Assembly (NCBI RefSeq): GCF_040954835.1
Contig: NC_090705.1
Span: forward strand, 17,124,436 to 17,188,435
Reading direction: 5' to 3'
DNA length: 64,000 bases
From: Lepisosteus oculatus
Lineage: Eukaryota; Chordata; Actinopteri; Semionotiformes; Lepisosteidae
Shown: positions 48,781-63,003 of the stretch, one piece after another
Layout: every line of letters starts with the position of its first letter
How positions within the stretch are numbered: position 1 is the first letter of the stretch
The notes under the pieces: model-generated
Seen by the model: the letters and a program-made list of their open reading frames with translations, nothing else
Told to the model about the DNA's origin: nothing
The model's database searches: none
Program-made: the position numbers and the translations under genes

Positions 48781-49322
48781 AAATCAGATACGGTTCCTGG
48801 CACGCTGTGTGCGTTGTTTTGAACGTACAGAAAACGAACCCGTATTGTAGTGGGGAACTTTCTGTCTATGAAATCTCCACTCAAGCTGTTTGAACAGTCG
48901 AGCTTTAAGACCCGGAGTGTTAATTAATTGTACTTTGTTGCAGGAGTTTCCATAGACGCAAAGGCTTGAGGTGTTTAACTTTGCGAACTCGAGATCAGAA
49001 GCGTTTTCGCCAGGTTTTACTGAATGACAAGAGGATTCGGATACCTTCTGAATGAGGTGTTTATTCTGTGAATGTTAAATTTGCCCACCTGAAACTGACA
49101 GTCTTGTTTTTTTTAATAAACGTTGCAATATGAAGCCAGTGGATTTACTCGTGACAAATATTTTAATGTGACCGGTCCCATGCAAATCGAGTTAACCGGT
49201 AAATCAAACAACGCTGAAGCAACAGTAAATGTGGGGTATCTCACTACGGCACCTGGAGTCTTTCCTTGGGTTTTCATTTTATTATAATCTGCATGACTTC
49301 TCCACCTTTGTCTGCGGGTAAG
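48780..49322 (+). promoter_or_regulatory. ZDHHC11: Possible ZDHHC11 promoter and noncoding first exon
   Basis: CpGs are more frequent here than in the flanks. An octamer ATGCAAAT at 49180-49187 sits between two ACCGGT palindromes (49171-49176, 49195-49200). The segment ends in a strong donor, GTAAG|gtaagc, at 49323. The next coding sequence on this strand is ZDHHC11, so this is a candidate first exon. No transcript evidence is available. Confidence 0.3.
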
Positions 49323-49704
49323 GTAAGCTACAGTCGAAAAATATTATTTTAAACATTTTTCTGAGAGATGTTGTCTGTGTGTTTCAGTAAATATGTGAAT
49401 TATGTAAAAAGGGGGTGAGGATACTGTTGATCATAAACTCCGTTCAAAGGTTACTGGGTTGAGAGAATTGATTCACGTGCCAATGATACTATTAAATACG
49501 TTAAAATGTGCTTAGATCCGTTACTGCGCACTAACTCCGTGATTTATATTAGGCAGAGTGAAGAGTTGTAATACTCTTAAAATCTGAAATTAAATGCCTT
49601 TATAAGGGTATACCACGCAGGCTGCTGTTATACTGATGCCTGCTTCCAGAATTTAATGTTTTTGAAAAACAGGTTAACAGTTACACATACTACTACTAGC
49701 AATA

Positions 49705-49880
49705 ATTGTGATAATAATAACTGTTACATTCTTATAGCGCGAATTGAGTATACAGTATATAAGGGGAACTACTTTATCCTCTACCTGGGTGACACACAGC
49801 ATCTTTTCTGCACCTACAGCCCCCCTGTACCGCAGATCAGGGGGAGGAGAGAGAAAATGCTTCACCACCTGTATTTACGT
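49705..49880 (-). mobile_element. SINE 3' tail fragment
   Basis: On the minus strand a body segment runs to a gcgctataagaatgtaa tail followed by TTATTATTAT-type sequence. This resembles the SINE tails seen elsewhere in the window. Confidence 0.45.
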
Positions 49881-52800
49881 ACTATGAAATTATCAATTTT
49901 TCATACTCTATATCCATACCATATTTACAGTACTTTTTTCTCGTAATTAAATCTTTCACAGGTGTATATACAAGTACCTCATAACCCATGTAACCCTCTG
50001 TTTTGGGGAGTCTGATACAATAGGATACAGTTAGGTCTGTATTGTGGTTGGAATCATTCTTTTTTGAATGGTTTGATCTGATAACTTCATAATTTATAAT
50101 CAACAAAACCAATGGTAACTATCACAAATATACCTTGGCAATGGATTAAAAATACAATTGCAGTATGTACGTAAGTACAGTATTTCCATTTGAGAATGTA
50201 ACAGGTTTGTACAAGATCATAATACCCCACTGTGGAAACCGTGGCTACAATATTTGTTAAGCAAAACAAAGTAAACAGGATGCAGAGCTGATGACTGACA
50301 GGGGTACAAATTAGAAGCCTAATGACTGGAGTTAAGCACCTCCTGGATTTAATGTGTTTCTTTGCTAGGCAACCACATTTCACTGACTTTATCATTCTTT
50401 TAACAAGCTGTGTTAGTGGTGGGTTCAGAGCACAATGTTGATTTGAGAGCTAATCAGTACTATTCCTTTTATAAATCCTGAAACGTTACCTGAGTCTACA
50501 CTTTTTTTCTGTTCTTAAGGACTTTTTTAAAGACTTTTAATGCTAGCAGTATTAAAGACAGACAGGTACAACACAAGGCTAACGAAAGAGAAATGGGTAA
50601 AACTAGAAAACATTTTTTTTTACTTTTCTAGCTCTAATCCTGTAAATTTGGGAAAGTGCAATTACATCTGTGGACAGGAGGCATGTCTTCATACAAAGGG
50701 TTATTGGAATCTGGGACAAGACATCCAGTCATGTTAAATCGGTACTCTGAGATCTTTCATTAAACACCAGAATAAGGTTTGTGGATTAAATATCTACTAA
50801 AAACTGAACAAACCAAATGCGCTTCCTGTCTTTGCATCCTTCCATATGCTTTAATCCTTTTTGAGCTCTAGTGGCGGAGAGGCCAAAAACATAATTTGAC
50901 TGAGAGTTGTCACGTCAGTACAATAAACAGGGTTAAAAGAAGATCCATGGTTGAAGTTGGAATAAAATGAATATGAGCAGTTTCAGAGAGTAAATGTATA
51001 ACATGGTTAGAAACAAAAAGCGAAAATGAAAGAGTCATTGAGCAATATAGTACAAAAATTTGTAAAATCGTTTTAACAAGAATGGTTGGTTTGAAACACG
51101 CCATATGATATAGCTTACGAACAACAGCAAAGGACAGAAAAAAAGACTTTTAATTGTCCACACTGTGACATATCGGGGTTTTCCTTTTTGCGCTTGGAGC
51201 GCCACAGTACTTGTGATGTCATGTGCACACAGATGTGTTTTTGTCTGAATCCCCAGTGGATAGACGAGATGGCTGTGAGTTCTCGAATGCTGTGGGTGCC
51301 TTCCTAATGTGAAGAGTTTGATGTGAGAGAAGGCTCCCGGCCCGTCTTGCCTGTTAGGTGCTCGTTGCTTAGTGATTAACGACGTGTCCTACAGGGCCAG
51401 GTTCGACAGTGTAGCTAGTAAGTGGTTTGCTGACAGGTACCAGCAATGGGAAATCACAGTAAGTAAGCAACTGTAAGTTTTTGAAAAGCACTGTGAACTT
51501 CAGAAAAGTGTTTACGTGATGTACTGTATGTGCCTGTTCTGGTAAGAAATCTATAAATGTGTCTGTAATTCAGCTAAATGTACATTTTGCTTTAAAAGGT
51601 ATTTTCTTTGAATTGCTTATTAACAGTGTATTGAATCCCCTTCCACATTATTAAATAAACTTAAATCTACAAATGTATTAAAAAAATTAAAAATTCTAGG
51701 CTTAAACATTAAGATTACTTAGGTGTTAATTATATCTCTTTCTTTTGATCTCTTCTTTAGCCATTTTGTTGGTAACTTAACTAGGTTTGCACATATTACA
51801 TTTCTAATGACGTCCTTAATGACGTCCTTAAGTTATGCAGTAGATTACCTGAGCTTGGAGCTCAAATCAAAATCAACCCACCTGTCTGAATTTGTTTACA
51901 GTATGCATAATGCTGTATCAAATTCTGATTTTGGAATTGCAGAAAAGACCATGTCTTTGCTACAGTACCTAGAAAGTATTGGTCATATGCGTATTGTACA
52001 TTGAATCCTCCAAGTTCATTGCATCTAAATATAATGGTTACATCGTCATTAATTGTAAACTTCTACATGTTGATGTGTTTCAGCCTGGAGTCCAATCTTC
52101 CAAATTGGAAAGTAAGGACCATAATCAATTTTCTGAAAGTAAAAATAAAATATTTAAACATGTGTCATACTGTAGGTCTGGCTGCCAATACTGAACCATT
52201 GTGTTCTGCTTGTAACTGTATGAAAGAACTGTTGCTAAAATGCAAATTGTGACCTATCTCCTTTTGACCGGTTACAGTGTCTGTATGGTTCATTTTGCAA
52301 ATATACAAAACATGGGGTTTTTTCTGCTCTTTCAAAAGAGTTAACAGAGCTATTTAAAATAGTTCTTAATTCCAAGGCTGTGATGTTGAAAGCCAGGTGT
52401 GGTGGTCACAAACTGAAAAACATGTTCATGCACTGTAAAAATGTGTAAAGTCAATAAATGGTTGCTCATACATTGTTAAATTTAGAAATGCTCATTGGCT
52501 GAACGTGTCATTGAGTGTTGCCACAAAAAATAATTTGTAGTAAAAACTATACAATTTTTCTTACATTTAGATTTATGATATACAACAAAATTTTAAAAAC
52601 TGGTCAGAATAGATTATTTTTTATCAAGTATTAGTGAATTAAAGGTGTGTGACTGTATTTTTCACAGACCTGTAGTGAAACCTTTATTTTAAATATAAAA
52701 TTGAAATTCTTGATTTGAACTTTTAAGGCGACTACTGGTTGTGGTCTCACACCAATTTATTTGTTTATTAAATACTGAGCATCAGAAGAATCTTATCACT

Positions 52801-55800
52801 CTGTTTATTCATCTATAATAATCTGGATCTTACCAGATAATGGATCGAATATATTGATTAAATATTGGTGGTGACATTTTCATTAAATGTTCATTGCACG
52901 CTGACTGTGTTGCACATGAGTGACTTTGTTGCATAAACAATGATGTGCTTTTTTTACTCGGAGAGAGAGCTGACAGGGCTCAAGAGATGAGGTGATTTAA
53001 CCTGTTAAATGTCAAGCCTGGTGAAAATCAAGAAAGAAGCAGAGCACAGAAAAGAACCAATATGTCCTGCTTGTTAAGAGAAAGCTCCCCTGCACCAGCA
53101 ATTTTTAACCAGGCAATGCACTACAGCCAAACAGACCGTCACTGATCTAGTTACACTGCACCTGCAATGCCAACAAGTGATGGATGGCAGCCTCAATTCA
53201 CAATGCTAGGTTGATCAGGCCCTGGGACCTCACAGGGGTGCCTTTCCAGTGGGCTAATTCTGACTTCTTCAAATGGAACAAGTGGGTCCCCAAGCTGCTT
53301 GTGTGGCAATAGCTGTCTTGCTAGATAAGAATGTCATATCATGTTGTGGATGTCATCTTCACCTGACTTGAATGTCACTGACCATTTATGAGCTATTGAC
53401 CTAGGATACTGTACTGCCTCGAGGACTCATCGACCAATGAACAGGGAGAGTGTCCTAGTAGAGAGATGGGAAAGCAACCCGTAAGACAATTGATCACAAA
53501 TGTTCATCAGCAAAGCAAATAAAGTTATGTTATGACTGCTCAATAAGATGTTTGCCCATGTTACAAAAAAGGTAATTCCAAAGATGAATTTGTTGCAAGT
53601 TTAAGCGATCATTTTCTTTTGACCATCAGTATATACGTGTTGTGTATAATGAACTACATAAAATAACTGTTTTCCAGGATTCAAGCTGGGTTTCAATATA
53701 AGGGTATTTCAATATGGAGTTTCTATCCATCATTTGAATAAATAAAATGTGTCAACCCTGGAAAAAAAGGGAAAGGGAAATAATATGTTCAGAAAGCAAC
53801 CTGTGAGCCTGAATAGAACCACACAACAACAAATCACCTTTTTGCTTTAGGGGCTGGTCTCTAAGGATGAACAAGCTCCTCAGCAAGGTTGCTTTTCAGC
53901 TGAATTGGTCACAGGTTCACGCTGCCCATACAGTATATGCAGCTTTGTAGAGCTGAGCCTTGAAAAATAATAGGGCTTGTAGGCTACTAAATTACATCTA
54001 AGTGTTTCTTTTACCTGAAGGGGTGCATTCATGAGCTGACATACAGTATGTACAGAGATTAAAGCCTGTGCAGTGCTAATGCTTTTCACTCTAAAAATAT
54101 CTCCTCCTCCTCCTATCCCCTCCTTATTGAGTGCAGTATGGACAGTAGTTAGCCAGTAGTCCATGGTGTTTCTGGAGCTCTACCAAAACTGTCCAAGCCC
54201 CAGTGTTCTGTTGGCTGGAGAATTTTGTCTCGCTGTCCACTGCTCATGTAGTTTAGACATTGTACATCTTAAACTGTATTATGCTACAGACAACTGCAAT
54301 AAATCAGTAAGAAAGGATGGGGTTTACCCAAATGAGGATCTGCTGTGATCAACACTGGTCTCTCACCAGTTTGGAAAAATAAATTGAAGAAGCTGCTGTT
54401 CATTGGTTCTTGGACTTTTCTGATCTTATTTTTATGGATTCATGGTGCCAGGGCAGGGATGTTTTGCTAATGAAGTCAAGTCGGTATTGACCTGAAGCAT
54501 TGTCCTTCTGCCACTGTTGTGTGATTTGACTTCTGACATCCTTTGGTGGAGAAGACTGAAGGGCACAACTACCGGGGGCTGGTTGAGGAGGGAGAAATTT
54601 TGATTTATTTTGAAAAATTTGGATGAATAAAAAAGTGGCTCACAAAAAAAAAAAGATGAGGGTGAGGAAGTGCTGGACTTTCTTTAACCATGGAAATTTA
54701 TAACTAAATATTTGCAGTTTACTATGTATCTGTCTGCATGACAAAACCAAATGGATAATGATATAGGATTGCATTTTGCAAATTGCATTTTAGCTCAAAA
54801 AACAAAGGAGGTAATAAAGTAGTTAAATAAGTTCTACTTGATTTTACTGTATTTGTATGGTTTTACTTTTGTAGGGCATAGGCTATGTCTGGGTTCAATG
54901 CTTTACTTTTGACATTCACCCATTTAAAAATGAGACAGAGGGCAAATGACTGATAAAGCTCTTAATTCATAGCAGGAAAGTTGTACTACTGCTGTACCCT
55001 TGAGTGAGATGCTTCACTGAGATTGCTTTAGTAACATGCCCTGTTTAGTAAATAAGAAACAGTTTATGTTTCTGTGATTATAAGCAATAAATTAATAATG
55101 AAGTAATAATAATACTGTCCTGTGATATCACTGACTATCCAGATACTGTATTGGTCCAGGAAAAACTTCAGCTCTTCTTTTTTTGACATATCAAATATTT
55201 CAGAAGTCAATGGGTAACACATGTTTTGTGCTTAGGTTTGCGTTTTCTAAGGGAAGATCTGGTGTTTTCTAGTTGAGTTTTCCTTGAGCAAAATCCCAGG
55301 GGATGGTTATGCAGTCTAATCTTGCAAGTTGTGTTAGCACTGTTATAGGTTTAGACTCAAATCAGTGATAAAATGGAAAAGTGACAAAGTTTCTGGATCA
55401 AACAAGCTTTTTTGAGCCAGTGGGAATTACCATGCATGCCTCTAAGAAAAAAAAGATGAACTTAAAGAGAGAAAATATATCTTATCTCTATGGCCTTCAT
55501 GTGGACAAAAGCTTGCATAATATTTGTGAGTTCTGCTACTGTAGAAGTATACACATTCCCCAGACTGCTACAAATGCTCCCCAGTCACATACTGTACCAC
55601 CAACATGATATAATTGGTAAAGATCAATCTGCACCTTTGTGCTTAACACTTGGCTCAGGATTCAGTAAAAGATATTCATATATTTAGGTTTTTTACCTTC
55701 TAAATGGGACATCGCTGTAGCAATGAAGATGAAAAAACATCATGAAGAGAAGAGTTTCCTATTCCTTTAGAGTGAGATTAGGTCATATTGGTTGAAAATT

Positions 55801-55880
55801 ACAAGATAACCAAAAAGAATTTGCACTGTGCACAATGCCTTCCATGCATACAAGGATAAACGTTGCAGACAGGCTGCATA
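49881..55880. other. Long noncoding stretch, probable ZDHHC11 5' intron
   Basis: AT-rich DNA with only short open frames. A direct 12-bp duplication (atgacgtcctta twice) is at about 51.81 kb. No family motif or RNA gene was recognised. Confidence 0.35.
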
Positions 55881-56131
55881 CCGTGTCCATCCCTCCATTT
55901 TCTAACCTCTTTATCCAATACAGGGTCATAGGGGAGCTGGAGCCTATATCAGCAAGCAGCAGGTGCGAAGCAGGGCACACACAGACACGCTCACACACTC
56001 AAGTAATGGTCAGTTACCTCAGAAGCCAATTAACCTACCAGTATGTCTTTGGACTGTGGGAGGAAACCCATTTGAACAAACGTCACACATATATCGCACT
56101 GCAAGGCGGCAGTTGTAACCATTGTGGCACC
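55881..56131 (-). mobile_element. Common fish SINE-like repeat
   Basis: The plus strand carries ccattttctaacctctttatccaatacagggtca, gagcctatatcagcaag, ggcacacacagacacgctcaca, gccaattaacctaccagtatgtctttggactgtgggaggaaaccca and gcggcagttgtaaccattgtggcacc. This is the reverse complement of a highly dispersed ray-finned fish element that starts with a tRNA-like gtggcgca head. Confidence 0.7.
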
Positions 56132-56303
56132 AAAATATACATCTCAACTTGTGACATTCTATGACATAGCTGCATAACCTGCTTCTCATTTAGTTTTGGA
56201 AACTTTTAAAAAGCCTTTCTGATGTAGTGGTTTATTGCATTATTTGTTTAGGAAATATGGTTTTATAAATGTCACTCTAAATTATAATTTATTATTCTTG
56301 TAG

Positions 56304-56361
56304 ATCCTGAAACACCTAAAGAAGTACATTTCCAAAGAACAGTCTGAACAGATGAAGAAAG
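56304..56361 (+). other. Orphan exon-like segment, possible ZDHHC11 5' UTR exon
   Basis: Acceptor ttattattcttgtag and donor AAAG|gtagga bound a 58-nt segment open in one frame (ILKHLKKYISKEQSEQMKK). I do not recognise the peptide as part of ZDHHC11. Spliced to the ZDHHC11 exon in this frame it meets a stop, so if used it would be noncoding leader. Confidence 0.35.
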
Positions 56362-59300
56362 GTAGGATGAATGTATTAAATATTATACATGTGGCAAAGA
56401 ACGTCATTCCCCTCTATCCTTTCCACACCTTGTCTGCCACGTGAAAAGGCCAGTTCTTTAGTCTGGAAATTCCTAAAATTTTGACCAGGGTGCATAGGAA
56501 AGGGTTTAGATTTCCATATAAAAATCTAGCCTAACCTACTGCATCTTAGATTTTATATGGGTGAGTGCTTTATTTTCATTATTAGGGGAGACTGGTGAGT
56601 ATGTGAGAATTTCCAATCATTTTTCTCTGAGAGTCAATACACAAAGCCACTTAGACTGCTATTATTGACCATGAGAATGCAGAGGAAGCGAAGCCTTCTG
56701 ACCTCCTTCTGCTCTTGCTCAGAAGGGTGTATTCTTCTAGCAAACCAACACTCAATGGGACTCTTTTCACCAGTGTTTTTTTAACCACCCTGTCACTTGT
56801 GATATGTGATAAAGCAGCCGTTTCTTATACAAATGGTGATATAAAGAGTGATTACTAAAAAATGAAGATGTTTTGCAGAAGAAAATTGTGAGGTGGCCCA
56901 GTTGCTGCTGGCCACTTCCTTCTTCTTGTGGTTTCCTCTTTCCCCAACTCCAGCGCAACACCGGTGTTGAAAGAAAAGGAAGTAGCTGTTTTTCTTGAGC
57001 AGAGCACACCAGACACTCAGGTTTGAGGGTGCTCTACCTCAATCATGAATGGAGCTACTGTTATTGTAGTTAGAAGAAGCTCACTTACCTCATGTTATTG
57101 AAGGAACCTTCAAATATTGTGGCTCCTGAAATGTCACACCACCACTCATCCTCAAGTTTCCGAAGCGGTGCTGAAGCTCAGCACTATGAGCTCTTAAGGA
57201 GACGCTGCCTCTCTCCAGCACACTACAGTGAATCTGTGAATCGTTTGGACAGCTATTTTCAGTGCTGCTGTGCCTTTTGGCACTGGGTAAGTAGGATAGG
57301 CCGTTCAAGGAGGCAGGAGTTAAAAAGCACTGGAATTTTGTTTTTTATGTAAAATAGCTAGCACATGTTTTTAGTTTTGATTCTGAACAACAGCCATAGC
57401 TTGCATCTCTTAATGTTACAAGAAAGTATTAGTAATAACAGAGAGCAGGAGATATATTTTATCAAAATATGCAGTAAAAAGTACTCTTCAGTTTTATCAA
57501 TGTGCACAAGCAATGCTGCTCTGAGTTTTCTTTCCTAAAGGTACATTTTTTTCAAGTTTAGTTATTTCTGTGGTCCATTAATATTATCCTACCCTTTTGA
57601 TTTCTAAAGGTGAGATCAGTAACTAAGGAGTCTAGAACTGGCTTTGGATTTTTAACTTATTTGCTGTTAATTATTGTAGGTCCTTCAGGCTGTTACTCGC
57701 ACCGGTTCAATTATTTTCTCCCTTTCACTTTAAATAAGCATTTTAAATGAGTGTTTGTTAATGAGGAAGGACAGAAGCTTTGTAGTGTGCTAAACCTCAC
57801 GTATACTGTTTCACATGTGAAAAAACATAACATCAATGCAGAACAAAAGCAGTCCAGGCTCGTTATATCATTCAACACTCTGTGACAATCGATTTTAGCT
57901 CACTTGACGCTCTATAGAGTGTAATTTTAGGCTGATGCACTATTGGAGACCTCTTGAAAAGTAATCTAAGGATTACAGTATGAAAAAAAAGTCTTCAATT
58001 CAGAGACATTAATATAAGGAAGCAAAAAGTGAATTTTTCATCCTTTGGTTTCCTGTAATTAAATAAAAAAGATTTTCATAAAGCTGTAAATTGAGACATA
58101 TGGGGAGTTTTAAAGAAACCCATTGCAGGAAATGTCTTGCCCACAGATACATCAGCTCCGGAACAAGAATGCTGTCTTACTTTCTGAAACCAGGCAACCA
58201 CTGGATTTTGTCTGTTTCATTTAAAAAGGTCTGAGTAGAAAGGTTGATATTTTCATTCTTTTTGTTTCGGCCATGGCCTCTGGTGTTGTTCTCATACAAC
58301 TATATCATTAAACATTTCCAGTTCTTGAAGATCATGGTCCAACAGATACTTTAGGTAGACAGTGTTATAATAGTCCTTCAGGCAAATGGTTTTTTTAAAA
58401 TGCTAAGTTAGGGTCTTTATGAGAAAAAAGAAGAAGAAATCCCTGCAACTCTGAAGGACTGAAGCTGGCCACCTTCGATCTGCACCTTTGAAATAACATC
58501 ATGCTCATCCTTCTATCTGATCTGTGTGAATAAAGGAATATTTTTCATAATTAGATGTCAAAATTCTAGTTTTGTATTAACTTCAGAAAATTTAAAAGCA
58601 GAATAGTGGAACTGACAGGAAAAATTGAAGACCCTCTTTAATATCAGTTTGTACAGTATGTCCCTGTCCAGCTTCCTCACAACCTGGGAATTTGGTGGTT
58701 TAGCTTTGAATGAGTGAACACAGCAGTGTTGAGATGATTATTTTTTATTGGGTAGCAGTTGTGAGTTACAGATTGCAATTCCGTGTTTGTGCAGGTTTCT
58801 GTTTTGTGCTCACTCTGCCTACTCCATTGGAGTAATATACAGTAATAGATAGCCAAGGTTGTATTTGGTTTTGTATATTTGTATCTTATTTTGTTAGATG
58901 GAATAATAATAGAACACTGATTGGTTGATGGTGATTGCAAGGCCTTTGTTTTGCTCTTTTATGTTTCACCACTAGGAGGGTGTTATAAGACACTCGTATG
59001 GTTTGCTACAGGTATCTTAAGTATGGGGTCCTCAAGTCAGCGAGAACTCGGTTAATTCTGGACTGTCTGTGAGTCCAGGATTAACAAGTGTGCTTGTATT
59101 TTGCTTTGGATTTATAGTTAATGAGATAAAGGAATGAGCTTTTGATGGTTATTACACTTTGTGTTTTTATTAGATTTTGCAAGAGGGGATCTGCTTTTTA
59201 ATTCTGGTAATACCTGAGCTTTTTTTCATTTTAATGAGAAAGTATCAAAAGTATCGTCAGCAAGACTATTGCTTTAGTTTTTACTTGTGCCCTATCCTCA

Positions 59301-62300
59301 ATCTTGGGAAGAAAGAACTTGTGCTGAACATTACAGACAGCAGTGGGAAATCTAACCATATCTGTACCTTTATTAGTAGTTGGATTAGTCAAAAAGCATA
59401 AGGACTTTGTTAGTTTGTATTTTTTTAAATGTTATATTCAAGTTGAACTCAGTAAAGTGTGTGCTGCTTTTTAGATTGATTTCCTTATTGAGTTATTATT
59501 ATTAGCTGCTGTGGCTGTTGTTTCAACAGAGCATAGCTGCATGGGCCATTCACTATCTACCTGATTAACCTTCATCTGCCACCCTTTACTTCCAAATCTG
59601 ATGTGATTCTGTGCTTTAAAAGGCTACAGTTTTCCCACTGGCAGTCAGGCTGTCCTCTCAAAAAAGGTAGTTGCTGGACTAGATTCTTTTAGTGACGATG
59701 GGCACATTGAAATTCTGAGCATGCACCACTCGATAAAGTTCAACACTTGTGACATTACTGTATTATCTCGCTCAGTTATCTCGGGGATAATCAACGAGTA
59801 ACACGTACTTTACACCTAATGCTTTGGGAATTTATATGCAACTCCTTGTTGTTTAACAAATAGGCCATCTCATTGCACCCTTTTCTATACGCATCTTTTT
59901 CAGTTCTTTCACTACTTTACTTAATTGTTTACCAATACAGCATTTATTGTCTCACACATAGAAATCAGAGGGCAAATGAGGTTTACAGGATACGCAGCAT
60001 CTTAACAGACAGGTTCAAGGAAATTCTGTTAGCAATAAGACCTTTTTCAGGAATTGTAGACAGAAGGAATTTTACTCTTTGAAGTCATTATCAGACTTAT
60101 GCACAGCTATATGTAAACATGATTAAACTGAAATGACAAATGGATCTTGTGACCAAGACATATTTATGTGTTTGCCAGCATTATTTGTCCATAAAGTGAC
60201 AGAAATATCAGTCTGCATCACCATTGAAAAGTGACCATGATTAGTTCCAAAGCTGAATGGGTTACAGTAGATCTGAAAGCAGTGCCTTTCACCTGCTATC
60301 TGATTTCCTTATTCATTTTAAAGTCTAGTACACAGAAACCTTCTTTATCCTTCAGAACCATTCAAAACTACTGCTGCTACTACTTATAATAACAGCCATG
60401 ACTTCATCCTTAAGGTGTCTGCTTTTTGTTGTGTCATATAAAGATTATATGTTCAGTTTGAAATCCTTACACTCATTTAGACTCATGTATTATGACTTGG
60501 GAATATGTGTAGTTTTCTATTGCATTACTTAGTGGTATAGAAATTGATTTGTCAGTCTCTGTCACTTAGTTTCAAAAATAAGATATAAAAAAGTTTGTAT
60601 GGAAAAAATGACCACTACATTGCAGTTCAAAAGATTATGCACCTATTGTGCTGAAATAAACATTGTGCATACAGTATTCAGCCAAGGTTTAGAAGTTCTT
60701 ATGCCATCACCATGAATTACAGCTGTTTTGGAGAAGAAGTGCTCATGTTTTTTTCAGTCGCAGGTGCCCAACTTCAGTCCTCCAAGGTCAGAATTCAGAA
60801 GGTTTTCTAGTTCTTCTAAATCATGAACAGCTGAAAGCCTTTGAAAAGTGTTAAATTAGTCCAGTAAATGGTGTGTTACCTGTAAGGCAAGCCTGTAGAG
60901 ACGACTGCCCTCTAGGACTGGAGCTGTGAAGAAAATGTAAGTGTTCAAATAGATCACAGCTTGAACAGTCATGGTTCACTGTTTGCTTATTCCAAATGTC
61001 AGGATTCTTTCCAGTAGTCTCAGTGCTTGAAAAGTGAGTGAACAGCTAATCGGTACTATTTGCTTGCTTGCAAAAAATATTCCCTAAAATAATACCTAAT
61101 ACCTAAAAATAAAACAAAAGACACTTGTTATGTAGTGATTCCAATGTACTTTACTATTTCTGTGATAAACTATGATTAAATTAATCAGTTGAAATGTTTG
61201 TAAGTCAGTTCAGTACAGTGCCAATGTTGTGTTCCGGCAGTCACTAGGGAAAAAATAACCTATCCCTTCCTCCAATTGAGTATTAAAACAATACAAAAGC
61301 AGGCTGAAGTCAGAAAGGGACACGTATGAATTATAGATCTGTAAAGAAATGTAACTTAGCAACATTGTAATTTAGTGTACTGAAGATTGCTCGCATTCCT
61401 TTGATGTTTAAGTACTCTCCATGATGGCTCTCTTTTAACTCCATCTCCAGATGGAAAATAAAAGTATGTGCCAAGTACCAGATTTCTGGAAAAAATGTTT
61501 ATGGACATCAGGCTGGAGAGCACATTAAAAAGCATATCTTAGTAGATGGATGAATGCAGATAGATCCGACAAGTCAGTACTTTCATTGAGACTGAAGTGG
61601 TTAATATTCTAAATTACTTTGCAGGACTTCACTGTCACCTTTATGCTTGAGATTATGTTCAGTGTGAAAGTATTCCCTAAGGTGTGTAAAAAAACAGTTC
61701 TAGCATTTTGTGGCATTATTAACTCACAGCTATATTTCAACCATGTAACATTTGTATATTTAATAAAGAAGCTATTAAGGAAATATTATTATTTATTTAA
61801 TTATGCAACAAACAGACTAAATTGTTTGTCATTCAAATTTATACTATGCGTAAACATAATGAGTTACTCAGGGAAATATAGAAAATGTTTGGCTGATATT
61901 ATTTAGGTTTTGTTTTGTATACAAAGATCAACCGTGTCAGATTCATATATTGTGTTGTTGGTTTTATATATCATGTCAGTATGAAAACTCATGAAGGAAA
62001 TGCAAAGTCACACATGGCAAATTGCTTTGGGCTGTTTTAGGGGTTTGGTACTGTTCCAGACCATGGTATTAGTATCCACCAAATACAGTACATGGAATCA
62101 GCAATCAGCACAGGTTCCACACTAATTTAGTCAATCATACTGTCCGCCTGGGATGAGTGGGACAGAATTGTAAGATAATAACTCTGGACATGCTTCCGGG
62201 ACACTTTGAACTGTGTTTTCAATTTGGAGCTGCTGTAATTTAAGATGAATCAGGAGTCTGTCTGTTGTCTGTTTAATATTTTGTGTGTCTATAGTATGAA

Positions 62301-62973
62301 TGACCTCTTCAGATCATCTACGAACTTTGGAGAGTCTGTGGATCTTATTTCCACAGTGATGGACTAACAGCTGACACTTCCAGATAAAATATGATTATTC
62401 ATCAGAGATTTTAGAATTTTTTTCTAGCCTCTGTAAGATGTGATGAGGATAGCAGCACACAGTCAAAAATCCCTTTAATGGAGCCATAATGATCTGATGT
62501 AATGGTTGGAGTAGCTAAGGCCACTGACATCTTCCAAAATGACCGAACTCACCTGCCCAGAGCTCAGAGGTTATTAGACCCCAGGCTGCAGTGTTAGGTA
62601 TCAGCATGAGTACTATTATTCAGGGCCTCATTGGGTAGCCCAAAACAGAACTGCAGTGGAAGGAAGCTACTGTAGCATCACTAGCTAGAAAAATCACCAG
62701 GTGATCATTTCTCAAGTGTGTATTATACTGTATATGTAACCTTGGGTCACAATTACTTTCAGTACAATTAGGGGTTTTGTATTTTGTATTATTAGGTTCG
62801 AGAAGTGGACCTATGATGAGAAATGTGCTAATCTGTACATTCCTTGCATATACTGTAATATACTATATCAATTCAAATTCCACGTCTTTCTTTTTGTCTG
62901 TCAGAATTACAGTATATTGTAGGTCGTCTTTTGTAAACGTCTGAGCTGTTCAAGCCTTTTCTTTTGTGTTGCA
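56362..62973. other. Noncoding stretch, probable ZDHHC11 5' intron
   Basis: No coding exon recognised. A MITE lies near 60.8 kb. The block at 57.09-57.30 kb, open for 86 codons, may be an eroded repeat but matches nothing I can name. Confidence 0.35.
60761..60931. mobile_element. hAT-like MITE
   Basis: The left end caggtgcccaacttcagtcc and the reverse complement of the right end (cttcacagctccagtcctag) form imperfect terminal inverted repeats of the cag-GTGCCCAACTCCAGTCC type. The interior is short and noncoding. Confidence 0.6.
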
Positions 62974-63003
62974 GGTAGCTGATGCACCTGTGCTCTCTTG
63001 CAG

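Noticed and set aside
51353-51415. tRNA-like stretch with ggttcga
   Set aside because: The B box lacks the trailing CC and no cloverleaf stems close, so it is neither a tRNA gene nor a supportable SINE.
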